The position numbers were made by a program, and so were the translations under genes. A DNA stretch of 64,000 nucleotides from Methanomassiliicoccus sp. (GTDB lineage Archaea; Thermoplasmatota; Thermoplasmata; Methanomassiliicoccales; Methanomassiliicoccaceae), in assembly GCA_018262895.1 (NCBI GenBank), contig JADFDJ010000005.1, positions 1 to 64,000 of the forward strand, in the 5' to 3' direction. Under the pieces are notes generated by a model. The model made no database searches. It was not told the DNA's origin and worked only from the letters and a program-made list of their open reading frames with translations. Positions 33,103 through 42,109 of the stretch are shown here, piece by piece (within the stretch, counting starts at the first letter, position 1; each line of letters opens with the position of its first letter).

Positions 33103-34160
33103 GCCTTGGGCAGTGCCACCACGAACACGCTCCCCTTCGTGTGGTCCCCGGGCACCGCGTCCTCCACCCAGATCCTACCTCCCTGCCTCTCAGTTAGTAC
33201 CTTGGCCAGGGATAGGCTGATGCCGCTCCCCCTGATCTTTCTCTCCTTGTTGAGGCAGTGGAATCGCAGGAACAGGAACTCTTTCTTATCGTCAGGTATG
33301 CCCCGCCCATTGTCCTTGAACCTTATGTTCCAGTACTCCCCTCCGTCCTGGACGGAGACGGAGATCACCGGCCGCTCAGAATAGGCGATGCCGTTGTTCA
33401 GTATGATACGGAAGGTCTCGGTGAACTGCTCCTCCACCATCACCCTGTGCGCGCCCGCAGGTACGTCGCTCCTGATCTCCGCTGGTTTGGCCTTGGGCGA
33501 GGCCTGTACTGCGGAGATGGCCTTGCCGATGGCGGCCCCTAGGTCCATGGGGATGACCATGCTCCGGGGCATGGTCTCCATCTGCCGGATGTTGCGGGTG
33601 TTGTCGATCAGATGGTTGAGTGACTCCACCTGGCGGATGGAGGTGTCCACGTACTTCTGTATCTTCTCCCGGGGCAGGTCCTGGCCCTGCATCATCTGGA
33701 GGTAGCCGTAGATGGCGGTGAGGTAGTTGGGCGCATCGTGCGTGAAAAGCTCGTGGTAGACCTCAAGACGGTCGTCCCGAGAGCGGATGACCTCCTCCTG
33801 AGCCACAGCGACCTGGTATAGGCGAACGTAGTCCCGCACCCCGCACGCGCCTTCGGGGGCAAGGCACACGAGGGTGCTACCTTCGTTCAGCTCCAGCATT
33901 ACTGCCTCTGGCATCTTGCCGTTGGAAGTTACCTCGTGCAACTTCTGGTCACTATCTCCCCTGCGCTCTAAGATCGGGAGAAGGCCCCCGTTGCGAGAGA
34001 TCCATGCCTCCCCTTCTCGGTTGGCCCTGATCAACTGGTGGGCGCTGCTGATAACAAAGGCGGGGAACTTTGCCTCAGCGAACGCCTTTGTCCACAGCTC
34101 CCCATTACCATCGGATGCTGGCATGTTCATCGGATCTAATCCCGCGAACATGGCCTTCAA
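33099..34160 (-). CDS. Sensor histidine kinase, probably cytoplasmic
   Basis: 353 residues. A PAS-like N-terminal part (FPAFVISSAHQLIRANREGEAW), a coiled stretch, the H-box VYHELFTHDAPNYLTAIYGYLQMM with His in THDAPN, and a C-terminal HATPase_c with FRIILNNGIAYS (N-box), FKDNGRGIPDD (G1) and GSGISLSLAKVLTERQGG (G2). No membrane segment or receiver domain. Start may be TTG at 34160 or ATG at 34151; a TATAAAGG element lies near 34192. Partner regulator unknown. Confidence 0.82.
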   Translation of the reverse strand: MKAMFAGLDPMNMPASDGNGELWTKAFAEAKFPAFVISSAHQLIRANREGEAWISRNGGLLPILERRGDSDQKLHEVTSNGKMPEAVMLELNEGSTLVCLAPEGACGVRDYVRLYQVAVAQEEVIRSRDDRLEVYHELFTHDAPNYLTAIYGYLQMMQGQDLPREKIQKYVDTSIRQVESLNHLIDNTRNIRQMETMPRSMVIPMDLGAAIGKAISAVQASPKAKPAEIRSDVPAGAHRVMVEEQFTETFRIILNNGIAYSERPVISVSVQDGGEYWNIRFKDNGRGIPDDKKEFLFLRFHCLNKERKIRGSGISLSLAKVLTERQGGRIWVEDAVPGDHTKGSVFVVALPKA

Positions 34161-34225
34161 GCCATATACCTATCGATTCCAACAACCTTTATAGATACTG
34201 AGCGACCCTGTTAGGAGGGAGGTGT

Positions 34226-35806
34226 ATGACCTACAAGAACGAGAACACCCTCCATCGCCTGGAATCCCAGGGGAACGGCGAATGCTTCCACACATCCTAT
34301 GAGAGAGAGGTGGAGAGACTGCTGGGCGAGGTCAGGGAGTCCCCGATCAACTACCCGGACCATATTGATGGCAAGGAGAGGCTCTCGGCACATCGCTTCC
34401 GTGATGTAAGCCCCGGGGACGAGCGCATCCTGGTGGGGGTCTTCCAGCGGGGGCACTCCGGTGACGTCAACGATGCCGTGAGGGCCTCCCGGAACGCCTT
34501 CCCCATGTGGTCGAAGATGGATTGGACGGACCGGATGCGCTTCTTCACGGAGGCTGCGGACATAATGAGGAGGAGGAAGTACGAGCTCGCGGCCGCCATA
34601 TCCCTGGACAATGGGAAGAACCGCTACGAGGCCGTGGCGGACGTGGACGAGGCCATCGATTTCATCAACTACTATTGCTCGGAGATGCGGCGGAACCAGG
34701 GCTTCGAGAGGGTGGGGGACCCACCTTACCCTGAGGAGGAGGTCAGGGTGCTGCTGCGGCCGTACGGCGTGTGGGCGGTCATCTGTCCCTTCAACTTCCC
34801 TCTGGCCATCACGACAGGGATGACGGTGGGCGCCCTCCTGACCGGTAACACCGCGGTGTTGAAACCCTCCTCCTCCGCGCCCCTGCCCGTGCACCTGTTC
34901 TATGATGTCCTGGACCAGGCAGGATTGCCCGACGGCGTGCTGAACCTGGTGTCTGGCTACGGCACCGAGGTGGGCGACCCCCTGGCCAACCATCCGACCA
35001 TTGATGGCGTTGCGTTCACAGGGTCATTGCAGGTGGGGCAGGAGATCATGAGGTCGGCCCCCCTCGGCCGGCCGAGGCCGGTGATCGCGGAGCTGGGAAG
35101 CAAGAACCCCATCATCGTCTCCCTATCAGCGGACCTGGAGAAGGCAGCCCAGGGGGTGACCTCCTCCGCTTTCGGGTTCTCCGGGCAGAAATGCTCGGCA
35201 TGTTCTCGCCTTTACGTCCACGAGGCGGTCTTCGACGAATTCATGGGAATGATGGTGGATATGGCAGAAGGCCTTACGGTAGGTTCTCCCTTCGAGAGGG
35301 AGACCGCGGTGGGCCCGCTGATCACCAAGACGTCGATGGACAACTACATCCGTTGGACTAAGAAGGCCGCTCGGGACGGAAAGGTCCTGACGGGGGGAGC
35401 CCGGGACCGGACCGGAGAGCTTGCCCATGGACACTACGCCCGGCCGACCATAGTGACCGGCCTGCCTGACGCTCATGAGCTGATGAAGAGGGAGCTGTTC
35501 GCACCCCTGCTATGCGCCCAACCCTACTCATCCTTGCCGGAGGCCCTGAACAAGGCCAACTCCACAGAGTTCGGGCTGACCGCGGGTCTGTTCTCTCGGG
35601 ACCAATCGGAGATCTCAGAGTTCCTGGAGGAGATCCAGTTCGGCGTGGTCTATGTGAACAGGGAACGGGGCGGCTCCACCGGGGCCATGGTGGGAGGGCA
35701 GGCGTTCACGGGATGGAAGATCTCGGGGTCCACAGGCAAGGGGACGGGCTCGGTCCACTATCTGCCTCAGTTCATGCGTGAGCAGAGCCGGACAGTATGC
35801 CGTTGA
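34226..35806 (+). CDS. Aldehyde dehydrogenase, delta-1-pyrroline-5-carboxylate-dehydrogenase-like
   Basis: NAD(P)-dependent oxidation of an aldehyde, most like glutamate-semialdehyde dehydrogenases (RocA/PutA group) by overall length (526) and by GVWAVICPFNFPLAI, FTGSLQVGQEI and FGFSGQKCSACSRLYV, where QKC holds the catalytic Cys. The usual ELGGKNP reads ELGSKNP here; the general-base Glu is kept. No proline dehydrogenase is adjacent, so the physiological substrate is uncertain. GGGAGG lies five bases before the ATG. Confidence 0.88.
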   Translation: MTYKNENTLHRLESQGNGECFHTSYEREVERLLGEVRESPINYPDHIDGKERLSAHRFRDVSPGDERILVGVFQRGHSGDVNDAVRASRNAFPMWSKMDWTDRMRFFTEAADIMRRRKYELAAAISLDNGKNRYEAVADVDEAIDFINYYCSEMRRNQGFERVGDPPYPEEEVRVLLRPYGVWAVICPFNFPLAITTGMTVGALLTGNTAVLKPSSSAPLPVHLFYDVLDQAGLPDGVLNLVSGYGTEVGDPLANHPTIDGVAFTGSLQVGQEIMRSAPLGRPRPVIAELGSKNPIIVSLSADLEKAAQGVTSSAFGFSGQKCSACSRLYVHEAVFDEFMGMMVDMAEGLTVGSPFERETAVGPLITKTSMDNYIRWTKKAARDGKVLTGGARDRTGELAHGHYARPTIVTGLPDAHELMKRELFAPLLCAQPYSSLPEALNKANSTEFGLTAGLFSRDQSEISEFLEEIQFGVVYVNRERGGSTGAMVGGQAFTGWKISGSTGKGTGSVHYLPQFMREQSRTVCR

Positions 35807-35894
35807 TCGCGGACATTGGCAGCATGCAGTTCATCTCGGCGGAGGGGCTTCGTTGAACGAGCTTTTTTATGGGGATGGCAGCGTACCTCTCACG

Positions 35895-36488
35895 ATGCAA
35901 GGCCTCGAGGAGCTGGTAGGGTTGGAGCTTATCAGCTCGGACGCCAGGGCCATCGGCACCGTGGAGGGTGCGGCCATCGACGCCTCGGCATGGACGGTGA
36001 AGGCCATCAGGGTGGGGCTGCGGCGGGGCATCGAGAAGCTGATCGACCGCCAGAAGAGATTGTTCACTTTGGACAGGATCCTCATCAGTACCGAAAACCT
36101 TGGCCGGGTGTCGGACGCGGTCATCATGAGGCAGCCTCTGACGGCCTTGAAGGACCAGGTGCTGACCGAGGATGAGAAGATGATGCCCGCGGGAGCGTTC
36201 ATCGGGATGAGGGTCATGTGCGACGACGCTGTCTTCCTGGGACATGTCGACAACATCCTGATCGAGACCGGCGGGGGATGGCGCATACCATTCATCCAGG
36301 TGAAGCTCTCCCGGGAGGCTAAGGGCCTGTGGGAGAGGGGCGGCTTAGCGGCCCCCACACTGGTGAACGTATCGACCCAGGCGATAGGGGCCTTGGGGGA
36401 CATGGTGATCTTGACGCTCTCCATCGATCAGGTCCGGGAGGGGAGCGAGAGGGAAGGGGTTAACGCCTTGAACGCAGGCGTTGCATGA
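35895..36488 (+). CDS. Two-domain PRC-barrel protein
   Basis: Two PRC-barrel-like halves: LEELVGLELISSDARAIGTVEGAAIDASAWTVKAIRVGL, and FIGMRVMCDDAVFLGHVDNILIETGGGWRIPFIQVKLS. Role unknown; PRC barrels often interact with RNA or protein complexes. ATG at 35895 is used because CTTTTTTATG lies about 28 bases upstream. A TTG at 35853 with GGAGG seven bases before it is an equally serious alternative and would add 14 residues. Confidence 0.75.
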   Translation: MQGLEELVGLELISSDARAIGTVEGAAIDASAWTVKAIRVGLRRGIEKLIDRQKRLFTLDRILISTENLGRVSDAVIMRQPLTALKDQVLTEDEKMMPAGAFIGMRVMCDDAVFLGHVDNILIETGGGWRIPFIQVKLSREAKGLWERGGLAAPTLVNVSTQAIGALGDMVILTLSIDQVREGSEREGVNALNAGVA

Positions 36489-36632
36489 GGGAGAGACGTC
36501 CAAACATTTCATGACGGACGGACACAGCTTCATGCCTTTAGCTTGCAGAATGGACCTTGTCCCGGTCCAGTTCTCCTACGGTAGACAACTCAGGACAATC
36601 CTTTTTTAACTCTTTCCTCCATCTATCCGGGC

Positions 36633-36815
36633 ATGCGGGACCAGGGGCAGGACCTATGGGAGAGGGGAAGCCATGTACTGCTCCATGAAGCAACCTTGGT
36701 CCGGAAGACGCTGATGGCCGGGAAGGGAGCGCAGGCAGGTCCTTGCCCGTTATTCACCAGGATGATGAAAATGCCGTTCCTGCAGCAGGCCGGACAAATG
36801 ATGGGGGATGATTGA
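36633..36815 (+). CDS. Possible 60-residue protein leading an ABC exporter unit
   Basis: Unrecognised product starting MRDQGQDLWERGSH. Two facts support it: CTTTTTTAACT is centred about 28 bases before the ATG, and its TGA overlaps the ABC ATPase ATG as TGATG, the overlap expected for translational coupling. Codon third positions are moderately GC-rich, like neighbours. It may be only a translated leader. Confidence 0.4.
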   Translation: MRDQGQDLWERGSHVLLHEATLVRKTLMAGKGAQAGPCPLFTRMMKMPFLQQAGQMMGDD

Positions 36816-37738
36816 TGATCGAGCTGCGGGACCTTACCCGAAGGTTCAACGGCAACGTGGCGGTGGACTCGCTCAACCTGACGATCGAGGACGGTAAGGT
36901 GTTTGGCTTCATAGGCCCCAACGGCGCAGGGAAGACCACCACCATACGGATGATCACCACCCTCATATCCCCGACCAGCGGGACGGTTCACGTCAACGGC
37001 CTCGATGCTTCAGACCCGGAGGAGGCCCTGCAGATACGGTCGCATGTCGGTCTGCTGCCGGAGATTCCCGGCCTGTACGAGACCCTCTCTGCCTATCGTA
37101 ACCTGGATTTCTACGCCGCTCTCTATGGCGTCCCCATCGATCGCCGGAAGGACCGCATCAAGGAGCTGTTGGAGATGCTGGAGATATGGGACCGCCGCGA
37201 TGACATCGTGGGAAAGTTCTCCAAGGGCATGAAGCAAAAGATAGCCATCGCCAGGGCGCTGGTCCACGAGCCTGAGCTGCTGTTCCTGGACGAGCCCACG
37301 TCTGGCCTGGACCCCGAGGCCGCCCTCACCGTTCGCAACTTCCTCCTGGAGCTGAAGAAGGAGGGCAGGACCATCTTCCTCAACACCCACAACCTCGACG
37401 ATGCGGAACGCTTGTGCGATACCGTCGGTGTAATGAGGACCCGCCTCCTGGCGAAAGGCTCCCCTTCAGAGCTGTCGCAGCAGTTCTGGGGGCGCACCAC
37501 CGTGGTGCATCTGCACAGCATCAGCCCTGCCATGATCAGCGGGGTACGGGGCCTGAGCGGGGTGACCGGTGTCCAGCAGGATGGAGACCATCTGCTGGTG
37601 GATGTCACCGATCCCGCCTCCGTGAACCCTGACATCGTCAGGGAGCTGGTCCGTCAGGGAGGTCAGGTGGAGTCCGTCAACGAGCTGAAGCGCAGCCTAG
37701 AGGACGTGTACCTTAGGCTTCTGGGAGGTGGAAAATGA
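36815..37738 (+). CDS. ABC transporter ATP-binding protein (ABC-2/NatA type)
   Basis: 307 residues. Walker A FIGPNGAGKTTTIRMI, Q-loop region LLPEIPGLYETLSAYRNLDFYAALYG, signature FSKGMKQKIAIARALVHEPELLFLDEPTSGLDPEA, and switch His in LNTHNLDDAE. A C-terminal DrrA-like extension of about 80 residues follows. It powers the permease encoded next, with which it overlaps by four bases. Probable exporter; substrate unknown. Confidence 0.93.
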   Translation: MIELRDLTRRFNGNVAVDSLNLTIEDGKVFGFIGPNGAGKTTTIRMITTLISPTSGTVHVNGLDASDPEEALQIRSHVGLLPEIPGLYETLSAYRNLDFYAALYGVPIDRRKDRIKELLEMLEIWDRRDDIVGKFSKGMKQKIAIARALVHEPELLFLDEPTSGLDPEAALTVRNFLLELKKEGRTIFLNTHNLDDAERLCDTVGVMRTRLLAKGSPSELSQQFWGRTTVVHLHSISPAMISGVRGLSGVTGVQQDGDHLLVDVTDPASVNPDIVRELVRQGGQVESVNELKRSLEDVYLRLLGGGK

Positions 37739-38760
37739 GGCTGGACAAGCTGTGGGTGGTGGCAAAGAAGGACCTTGCCGAGTTTCGCACCAACAAATAC
37801 GTGATGTACTCCATTCTTCTTATGCCACTGATGCTGGCGACCGTCCTCCCGGTGATCTACCTCAGCGCCTTCGTGATGATGCCGCCGGCCACTCAGGCAC
37901 TGGACGTTGGTAACGAGGGCATCTCCATGGAGATCATCGACCAGGTGGTGGTCAACGGGACGTATGAGGACACATCCTTCCTGCGATGCGAGCTCCGCGA
38001 TGTGGTCGCGAGCAACTGCAGATTCGAGGCGTCTAACCTCACCAATTGCCTGGTCAGGGACTCCTACATTGGTAACTCTACCTTGAACGGCTCAGCCCTT
38101 TTCCACTCCAACTATCAAGGTCTTACGACATCGGGTTCCACGCTAAGCGGCTCGGTCGATGTGAGCGGGGTCAATGAGGACATAGAGTTCCTGAAGCAGT
38201 TCATAAGCTTCCTTCTAATCTTCTTCATCATGATCCCGGTGGTGCTGCCCACGGTCATGGCCTCCTATTCCTTCGTGGGCGAGAAGTTGAACCGCAGCCT
38301 GGAGCCTCTGCTGGCCACTCCTACGACGGATTCCGAGCTCCTCCTCGGGAAGGCCGCGGCCATCTTCATACCCTGCATGCTAGCGACCTGGCTCTCTTTC
38401 ATACCCTTCACCATCATCGTGGACTTCATGGTCTCCGGGATACTGGGCTACGCTCCTCTTCCTGACCCGGTGTGGATCATAGGCGTCTTCATTATTGCGC
38501 CTCTGTTCTGCATAATGAGCATCTGCCTGAACGTGATCATATCCTCCAAGGTGAACGACGTCCGGGCCTCGCAGCAGCTGGGATCGCTGGTGGTCCTACC
38601 GCTGGTGGTGTTCTTCATCGTCGCCCTGGCGGGGGTGTTCACGCTCGGCCCCGAGATCATGCTGCTGCTGTCGGGGGCGGTGCTCCTGGTGGACCTAGCC
38701 ATCATCTACTTCAGCCTCAAGACCTTCCAGCGGGAATCCATCCTGGTACGATGGAAGTGA
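37735..38760 (+). CDS. ABC-2 type permease with pentapeptide-repeat extracytoplasmic loop
   Basis: 341 residues. One N-terminal membrane segment (YSILLMPLMLATVLPVIYLSA), a large external region of about residues 50-150, then five membrane segments. FVGEKLNRSLEPLLATPTTDSELLLGKAAAI is the ABC-2/NatB motif. Residues about 81-145 divide into consecutive five-residue units with a hydrophobic second position (SFLRC, ELRDV, RFEAS, NLTNC, TLNGS, ALFHS), the pattern of pentapeptide-repeat beta-helices. This insert is unusual for the family and may bind substrate or cell-surface partners. Confidence 0.85.
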   Translation: MRLDKLWVVAKKDLAEFRTNKYVMYSILLMPLMLATVLPVIYLSAFVMMPPATQALDVGNEGISMEIIDQVVVNGTYEDTSFLRCELRDVVASNCRFEASNLTNCLVRDSYIGNSTLNGSALFHSNYQGLTTSGSTLSGSVDVSGVNEDIEFLKQFISFLLIFFIMIPVVLPTVMASYSFVGEKLNRSLEPLLATPTTDSELLLGKAAAIFIPCMLATWLSFIPFTIIVDFMVSGILGYAPLPDPVWIIGVFIIAPLFCIMSICLNVIISSKVNDVRASQQLGSLVVLPLVVFFIVALAGVFTLGPEIMLLLSGAVLLVDLAIIYFSLKTFQRESILVRWK

Positions 38761-38784
38761 GGGCTCCGCGGATGCCCCCCCCCC

Positions 38785-38810
38785 GCTGAGGCCCTCTCAG
38801 GGAGCTCAGC
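38785..38810. terminator. Nested hairpin between convergent exporter genes
   Basis: GCTGAG (38785-38790) pairs with CTCAGC (38805-38810), and inside it CCCT pairs with AGGG around CTC. It is in the 61-base gap between two convergent permease genes, next to a run of ten C at 38775-38784, so a shared terminator is likely. Confidence 0.45.
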
Positions 38811-38821
38811 GAAGACCCGGC

Positions 38822-39937
38822 TCACTCCTGCTTCCAGGTGGAAATGGCCGCACCCACAACCATGAACACCACCGTCAGCATCGCCACTATCAGAAGGTTA
38901 TTGATGGCGCCGGCGGTGTTGGCGTAGATCATGGAATCCCTGAGCCCGTTGTTCACGTAGGTGAGGGGCATGGCCTTGGCTATCGCGGCCAGGTAAGGAG
39001 GCATTGACTCCAGCGGGAAGAAGCTCCCCGCCAGGAACATCATGGGAAAGGTGATGGCCCCCGCCGCCGCCCCCGCTGTCTCCTCATCCTTCACGAACCT
39101 GGCGATGATCAGGCCCATGGCCGAGAACAAGGCGCTGGATAGGACGATGATGCCGATCGATATGGGGTCCAATGTGAGGTGGACATCGAAGGCCAGGATA
39201 CCCACCGCGAGGATGATGACGACCGACATGAACACGGTCGCTATCTGCCACAGGATCAGGGACACCAGCCAGTCCATCTGCGTTATGGGCGTGGTGGCCA
39301 GCTTCTTGAAGATGCCGTTCTGCCGGTAGCGGGTCTGCAGCCCCACCATCCAGTTCACCGTGGAGGTCATGGCCGTAAGGCCGATGACGCCGGGAAGGAA
39401 GAAGTCGATGAAGTTGTACTGGGCGGTGTTCGATATGCCCAGTATGGCGGTGCTGACGACAATGGACCCTCCGGCCAGCTCCAGGTTGATGCTCTGGGAG
39501 GCCGCGTTCACAATCGTCGCGACCGTTCCCGAGGAGGAACTGGAATTATCGATCCTCAGCAACAGCGTGGAGTTCTGACGTTCAGGCTCTGGCAGGAACG
39601 AGGAGCTGAAACCTTGCGGTATCGTTAGAAAACTAGCTATGGAATTATCCTTGATATACTGATCAGAATCTATCCCCGGGTCCACCTTATTGATTATGAG
39701 CACACCGGTACTGTTGAGAGCATCCACGAACTCCTCTGATATCGGCGAGCCGTCGAGGTCCTGGACGTAAAGGCTGTACTTGGTGCTCCCGGTGCCGCTG
39801 AAGATGGCCCCGAAGAGCAGGATCAGGAGGACAGGGAAAGCTACCGTCCAGAACACCGAGCCCGGGCTCCGGAAGAACATCTTGATCTGTGCGATAAGGT
39901 TGATCATCACCTTGCTGGACATCAGCCGGCCGGTCAT
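38822..39937 (-). CDS. ABC-2 type permease
   Basis: 371 residues. N-terminal membrane segment SPGSVFWTVAFPVLLILLFGAIFSG, an external domain of about 130 residues (SLYVQDLDGSPISEEFVDAL...), then five to six segments with FFLPGVIGLTAMTSTVNWMVGLQTRYRQNGIFKKLATTPITQMDWLVSLILWQ, the ABC-2 membrane-domain motif. Lacks the pentapeptide insert of the convergent permease. It overlaps the ATPase gene by four bases, so the two form one exporter. Confidence 0.9.
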   Translation of the reverse strand: MTGRLMSSKVMINLIAQIKMFFRSPGSVFWTVAFPVLLILLFGAIFSGTGSTKYSLYVQDLDGSPISEEFVDALNSTGVLIINKVDPGIDSDQYIKDNSIASFLTIPQGFSSSFLPEPERQNSTLLLRIDNSSSSSGTVATIVNAASQSINLELAGGSIVVSTAILGISNTAQYNFIDFFLPGVIGLTAMTSTVNWMVGLQTRYRQNGIFKKLATTPITQMDWLVSLILWQIATVFMSVVIILAVGILAFDVHLTLDPISIGIIVLSSALFSAMGLIIARFVKDEETAGAAAGAITFPMMFLAGSFFPLESMPPYLAAIAKAMPLTYVNNGLRDSMIYANTAGAINNLLIVAMLTVVFMVVGAAISTWKQE

Positions 39938-40881
39938 TTCTTCACCCTCTTCCCCTTCTTTACTTCCTCCCCGTTCTCAAGCCTCTTGCCAGTGAGGGTC
40001 AGGAAGACGTCCTCTAGGGTCGACCGCCTCATCTGTACCTCTTCGTAATGGACACCCTCCTCGTGGATGCGCATGATCGCCTCAGGGAGCACATCCTTGG
40101 AGTCCAGCCTGACCACGATATCGTTCCCCTTTCGCTCCACCTTGCTGGAGAGCCCTTGCAGCCTCTGAAGGGCGGTGTCGTCCCCGCCCCGGACGATCAT
40201 GGTGGTGCCAGTGCCGTAACGGTCTATGATGTCATTGGGGCTGCCCATGGTGATGAACTTGCCCCTGTCTATGATGCCCACTCTGTCAGAGAGCACCTCG
40301 GCCTCCTCCATATAGTGGGTGGTGAGGATGATGGTCTTACCCTTGGACTTGAGGTCCTTTATAACCTCCCACACCTCCCGCCTGGCCACGGGGTCGAGGC
40401 CGGTGGTGGGCTCGTCCAGGAATATGATATCGGGATCGTTCACCATGGATATGGCGACCCCCACGCGCTGCTTAAGCCCCCCGGACAGGTTCTTGAAGTA
40501 TACGTCCCTCTTCTCCCCCAGGTTCACAGTCTCGATGAGGTCATCGGCCGGGAGCTGGTGCTTGAACATCCCTCCGAAGTACTCGATGTTCTCCTTGACG
40601 GTCAGGAGGTCGAAGGCGTTGAAGTCCTGCGGAAGCACCCCGATGCGTTTCTTAATGTCCCGGACCTTCCTCTCGATATCCATCCCCAGGATCGTGACGT
40701 CCCCTTCGGTCTTGGTCCGCAGGCATTCCATGATCTCAACGGTGGTGGTCTTGCCCGCACCGTTAGGGCCCAGCATGGAGAAGACCTCGCCCCGGTAGAC
40801 CTCAAAATCGATGTGGTCCACGGCGGTGAGGTCACCATATCTCTTCACAAGACCCTGAACTGTGATGACGCTCTCAGCCAT
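39934..40881 (-). CDS. ABC transporter ATP-binding protein (DrrA/CcmA type)
   Basis: 315 residues. Walker A LGPNGAGKTTTVEIM, Q-loop GVLPQDFNAFDLLTVKENIEYFGGMF, signature LSGGLKQRVGVAISMVNDPDIIFLDEPTTGLDP, and switch TTHYMEEAE. The C-terminal about 85 residues form the DrrA-like extension ending in a Lys-rich tail. First gene of a two-gene exporter unit. Confidence 0.93.
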   Translation of the reverse strand: MAESVITVQGLVKRYGDLTAVDHIDFEVYRGEVFSMLGPNGAGKTTTVEIMECLRTKTEGDVTILGMDIERKVRDIKKRIGVLPQDFNAFDLLTVKENIEYFGGMFKHQLPADDLIETVNLGEKRDVYFKNLSGGLKQRVGVAISMVNDPDIIFLDEPTTGLDPVARREVWEVIKDLKSKGKTIILTTHYMEEAEVLSDRVGIIDRGKFITMGSPNDIIDRYGTGTTMIVRGGDDTALQRLQGLSSKVERKGNDIVVRLDSKDVLPEAIMRIHEEGVHYEEVQMRRSTLEDVFLTLTGKRLENGEEVKKGKRVKK

Positions 40882-41000
40882 TATTTCCCGAGATGTGATA
40901 GAAACCGGACGTATAATAAGTCTGACCTACGGGTGTTGGCCATCGACATCTACTATTTTTTAAATATATATTCATTATATGTAAGAATGGGCGGAGGAGG

Positions 41001-41729
41001 ATGTCGAGAGAGCGCTACAGCAGGCAGATTGCCCTCCCAGGATTTGGCGAGAAGGCCCAGGAACAGCTGATGGACAGCGCCGTAGGCATACTGGGCGTGG
41101 GCGGCCTGGGCAGTCCGGCCGCGTACTATCTGGCCGCGGCAGGTGTGGGCCACTTGATCCTTGCAGACTATCAGAGGCCGGACGTTACCAATCTCAACCG
41201 TCAGATCCTCCACTGGGTCGAGGACATCGATCAGCGCTCCAAGCCAGCATCGGCCGCCTGGAAGCTGAAGAGGTTCAACCCGGAGATCACGATCGAGGTG
41301 AGGGAGGAGGAGGTCAGCTCCTGCAACATCGGGAAGGTCTTCGAGGGTGTGGACGTCATTCTTGATTGCTTGGACAGCTTCGCCCCTCGCTTTATCCTCA
41401 ACGAACACTCCCTGAGCGAAGGGGTCCCCTTCGTGCATGCGGCCGTGGAGGGTCTCCACGGGCAGATCACGGACATCGAGCCCGGTCTGACGCCCTGCCT
41501 GAGGTGCCTGGTACCTGATATGCCGCCCAAAAAGGAGTCGTTTCCGATCCTTGGGGCAGCGGCTGGGGTGTTCGGAAGCCTGCAGGCGGCAGAGGCGGTG
41601 AAGCTAATAACCGGGGCAGGTGAGCCCCTGCTTTCCAAGCTCCTCGTGGGCGATCTGCAGTATAACAGCTGGGAGACCATAGACATCTCCCGCTCACGGC
41701 ATTGCCCGGCCTGCGGTAGGAAGAAGTGA
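41001..41729 (+). CDS. ThiF/MoeB/HesA-family adenylyltransferase
   Basis: E1-like enzyme that adenylates the C-terminus of a ubiquitin-like sulfur-carrier protein (MoaD, ThiS or SAMP type). RYSRQIALPGFGEKAQEQLMDSAVGILGVGGLGSPAAYYLAAAG gives the conserved N-terminus and nucleotide fold; VTNLNRQILH and DCLDSFAPRFILNEH bind ATP. Zn-binding CLRC (about residue 170) pairs with CPAC near the end. The usual catalytic Cys loop is not obvious. No rhodanese domain. The ATG follows GGAGGAGG directly, and an AT-rich TTTAAATATAT lies about 33 bases upstream. Confidence 0.88.
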   Translation: MSRERYSRQIALPGFGEKAQEQLMDSAVGILGVGGLGSPAAYYLAAAGVGHLILADYQRPDVTNLNRQILHWVEDIDQRSKPASAAWKLKRFNPEITIEVREEEVSSCNIGKVFEGVDVILDCLDSFAPRFILNEHSLSEGVPFVHAAVEGLHGQITDIEPGLTPCLRCLVPDMPPKKESFPILGAAAGVFGSLQAAEAVKLITGAGEPLLSKLLVGDLQYNSWETIDISRSRHCPACGRKK

Positions 41730-41731
41730 GC

Positions 41732-42100
41732 TCACTCATCCAGCGGCTGATAGTCCAGTAGGTTCTGCAGGCTCCGGATGCCGTTCTGAGTGTGCAGTAC
41801 AGCGTCGGCGAGCACATTCTCCCCCTCGGACGTGAGGCGGTAGACCCTCTTGCGGCCGACCGCCTCCTGGGCGATGAGACCCGATGACTGCAGCTCCCTG
41901 AGAGCGGGGTAGACCGAGCCCGGGCTGGGCTTCCAGGTGTGGTCCGACAGCCGGTCTATGTCCTTCATGAGGGCGTAGCCGTGCATTGGCCGCACGGACA
42001 CCAGCTTCAGGATGGCCAACTTCAAGAACCCGGAGTGAAAGGTCGTGAGATTGAAGGTCTCCTTCAACCCATCCCTGCATGGGAACCTCGGGTCAGCCAA
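41732..42100 (-). CDS. PadR-family transcriptional regulator
   Basis: 122 residues. Winged-helix domain with LKLAILKLVSVRPMHGYALMKDIDR, PSPGSVYPALRELQSSGLI and GRKRVYRLTSEGE, the standard PadR order, then a short C-terminal helix. Start is TTG at 42100 or TTG at 42067 (which would remove an atypical N-terminus). It follows the unknown gene 42110-42835 by nine bases, so they are probably co-transcribed. Target and effector unknown. Confidence 0.85.
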   Translation of the reverse strand: MADPRFPCRDGLKETFNLTTFHSGFLKLAILKLVSVRPMHGYALMKDIDRLSDHTWKPSPGSVYPALRELQSSGLIAQEAVGRKRVYRLTSEGENVLADAVLHTQNGIRSLQNLLDYQPLDE

Positions 42101-42109
42101 TCTCAGCCC

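Noticed and set aside
38775-38784. Run of ten C as a frameshift or slippage site
   Set aside because: It lies between stop codons of convergent genes, not inside a coding region, so it has no coding consequence.
40048-41070. 340-codon plus-strand frame opposite an ABC ATPase gene
   Set aside because: It is antisense to a clear ATPase gene and runs into its promoter; the product has no protein-like pattern and arises from GC-rich codon bias.
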